Source: DASYKS01 sp031404815
Lineage (GTDB): Bacteria; Acidobacteriota; Thermoanaerobaculia; Multivoradales; UBA5704
NCBI GenBank assembly: GCA_031404815.1
Contig: JANNIH010000125.1
Coordinates: 11,290 to 75,289, forward strand
Direction: 5' to 3'
DNA length: 64,000 nucleotides
The position numbers and the translations under genes were made by a program. The notes under the pieces are model-generated. The model had not been told where the DNA came from, ran no database searches, and saw nothing but the letters and a program-made list of their open reading frames with translations. Below, piece after piece: positions 63,255 to 64,000 of this stretch. Every line of letters starts with the position of its first letter. The stretch's first letter is position 1.

Positions 63255-64000
63255 ATGAGCAAGACCGTGGCCGTACCCCTACTTTCCCTTGCACTTCTGG
63301 GCTGCGCGGGCCCCGCGGCAGGCGATTCCTTCTCCTCGACGCGCGGCTCGCTGGTCGGCGTTTCGGTGAGCGTTTCCGGCACGAGCTCGCCGCTCTACCC
63401 GGCCCGTGACGGCTCCGGCCGCTACTACTTCGAGGCGCGTCCCGATTGCACCTACGAGGTCCGTGTCGACAACCGATCCGGTGAGCGGCTGGGCGTCGCG
63501 CTCAACGTGGACGGCCTGAACGCGATCAGCGGCATCGCGGCGGCGCGCGCGGGTGATCCGGGCCGGATGTACATCCTGGGACCCTGGGAGACGACGACCG
63601 TGCGCGGCTGGCGCAGCTCGCTCGAGGACGTCCGCCGCTTCACGTTCGTGGACGAACGCGCGTCGTACGCGGCGCGCAGCGGCCAGGCCAACTCGAAGCT
63701 CGGCTGGATCGAAGTGTCGGTCTTCCGCGAGCGGCGCCCGATCGTCGTGCGGCGGCCCGAGAAGCTGGCTGAGCCGCAGCCCTGCTGCAGCGGCTTCGAT
63801 GGTCCGGCTCCGGCGGCCCCGCCGGCGTCGGCCGCGCCCTACGCCGAGTCCCGCGAGCGAGACGCGAACAAGGACGCCGTCGGCGCCGTCGAACAGCCGA
63901 AGGCGGAAGCGTCCGGGCGGCGGTCGTATCCCGGAACCGGCTGGGGCGCGCGCGAGTGGGATCGCGCGGTCGTGGTCGCGTTCGATCCGGAGCCCGTCCC
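63255..64000 (+). CDS. Lipoprotein of unknown function, 3' end beyond the window
   Basis: An open frame begins at the ATG at 63255 and runs off the window (about 248 codons seen). The N-terminus is a lipoprotein signal (L-A-L-L-G-C, acylated Cys near residue 17). The next 140 residues have a beta-rich pattern (R-Y-Y-F-E-A-R, Y-E-V-R-V-D-N-R-S-G-E-R) that could resemble an Ig-like binding domain, and then a Pro/Ala-rich linker. I recognise no family. Confidence 0.7.
   Translation, partial: MSKTVAVPLLSLALLGCAGPAAGDSFSSTRGSLVGVSVSVSGTSSPLYPARDGSGRYYFEARPDCTYEVRVDNRSGERLGVALNVDGLNAISGIAAARAGDPGRMYILGPWETTTVRGWRSSLEDVRRFTFVDERASYAARSGQANSKLGWIEVSVFRERRPIVVRRPEKLAEPQPCCSGFDGPAPAAPPASAAPYAESRERDANKDAVGAVEQPKAEASGRRSYPGTGWGAREWDRAVVVAFDPEPV

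Overview
The window comes from a high-GC bacterium, by eye about two-thirds G+C. Features pointing to its origin are many exported proteins, two IPTL-CTERM surface proteins, a TonB/BtuB vitamin B12 system, several multihaem c-type cytochromes, and RiPP-like precursor peptides with an L-H-R-E-T leader motif. These together suggest a diderm, soil or sediment type lineage. Acidobacteriota is my best guess, but it rests on gene content only and nothing in the window proves it. No phage or integrase genes are visible.

Layout. 1-1766: end of a YcaO gene coupled to an unusually long TfuA gene, a peptide-backbone modification pair. 1882-13723: mostly leftward metabolic and secreted genes (PKD/IPTL-CTERM surface protein, cystathionine beta-synthase-like enzyme, SrkA kinase, LamG protein, M20 hydrolase, duplicated STN-like protein, FAH-family hydrolase) plus one MFS transporter. 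13771-15014: a lone DUF4143 ATPase preceded by a 33-bp-arm palindrome that runs into its start codon. 15100-20080: a complete leftward B12 uptake operon, btuB-btuF-btuD-btuC, behind a clear cobalamin riboswitch. 20191-24101: small secreted proteins, a uracil-DNA glycosylase-family protein and Uup. 24293-29880: a Cys-rich precursor peptide facing a three-gene surface/envelope operon.

30031-45855 is the most striking part. Eight leftward genes, mostly overlapping by 1-4 nt, encode a possible electron conduit from cytoplasm to outer membrane. In transcription order they are a FAD/NAD(P) oxidoreductase fused to two cyclic-nucleotide-binding domains and a four-cluster ferredoxin; a cytochrome-b-like membrane protein; an FHA domain fused to a decahaem cytochrome; a double GlcG/HbpS-like protein; an outer-membrane beta-barrel; a decahaem cytochrome fused to an LVIVD beta-propeller; a pentahaem cytochrome; and a CHASE2 class III nucleotidyl cyclase. 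The operon therefore appears to encode both the maker and a possible receptor of a cyclic nucleotide, wired to an electron-transfer chain.

45856-49278 is an accessory island: a second Cys-rich precursor peptide, the decayed 3' end of a third, a DUF6516-type toxin-antitoxin pair, a VapBC remnant, a thioesterase, an antitoxin-like small protein, a large inverted repeat, and a 17-unit 21-bp tandem repeat open in several reading frames. 49279-57094 is a tightly coupled rightward operon for CoA-dependent aerobic breakdown of 2-aminobenzoate (anthranilate) or a close analogue, with its own MarR regulator. 57143-64000 holds tRNA-Asn, whose 3' end supplies the Shine-Dalgarno sequence of the next gene, then a secreted amidohydrolase, a MarR/YceI pair with a palindromic operator, a catalytic/non-catalytic M16 peptidase pair and the start of a lipoprotein gene.
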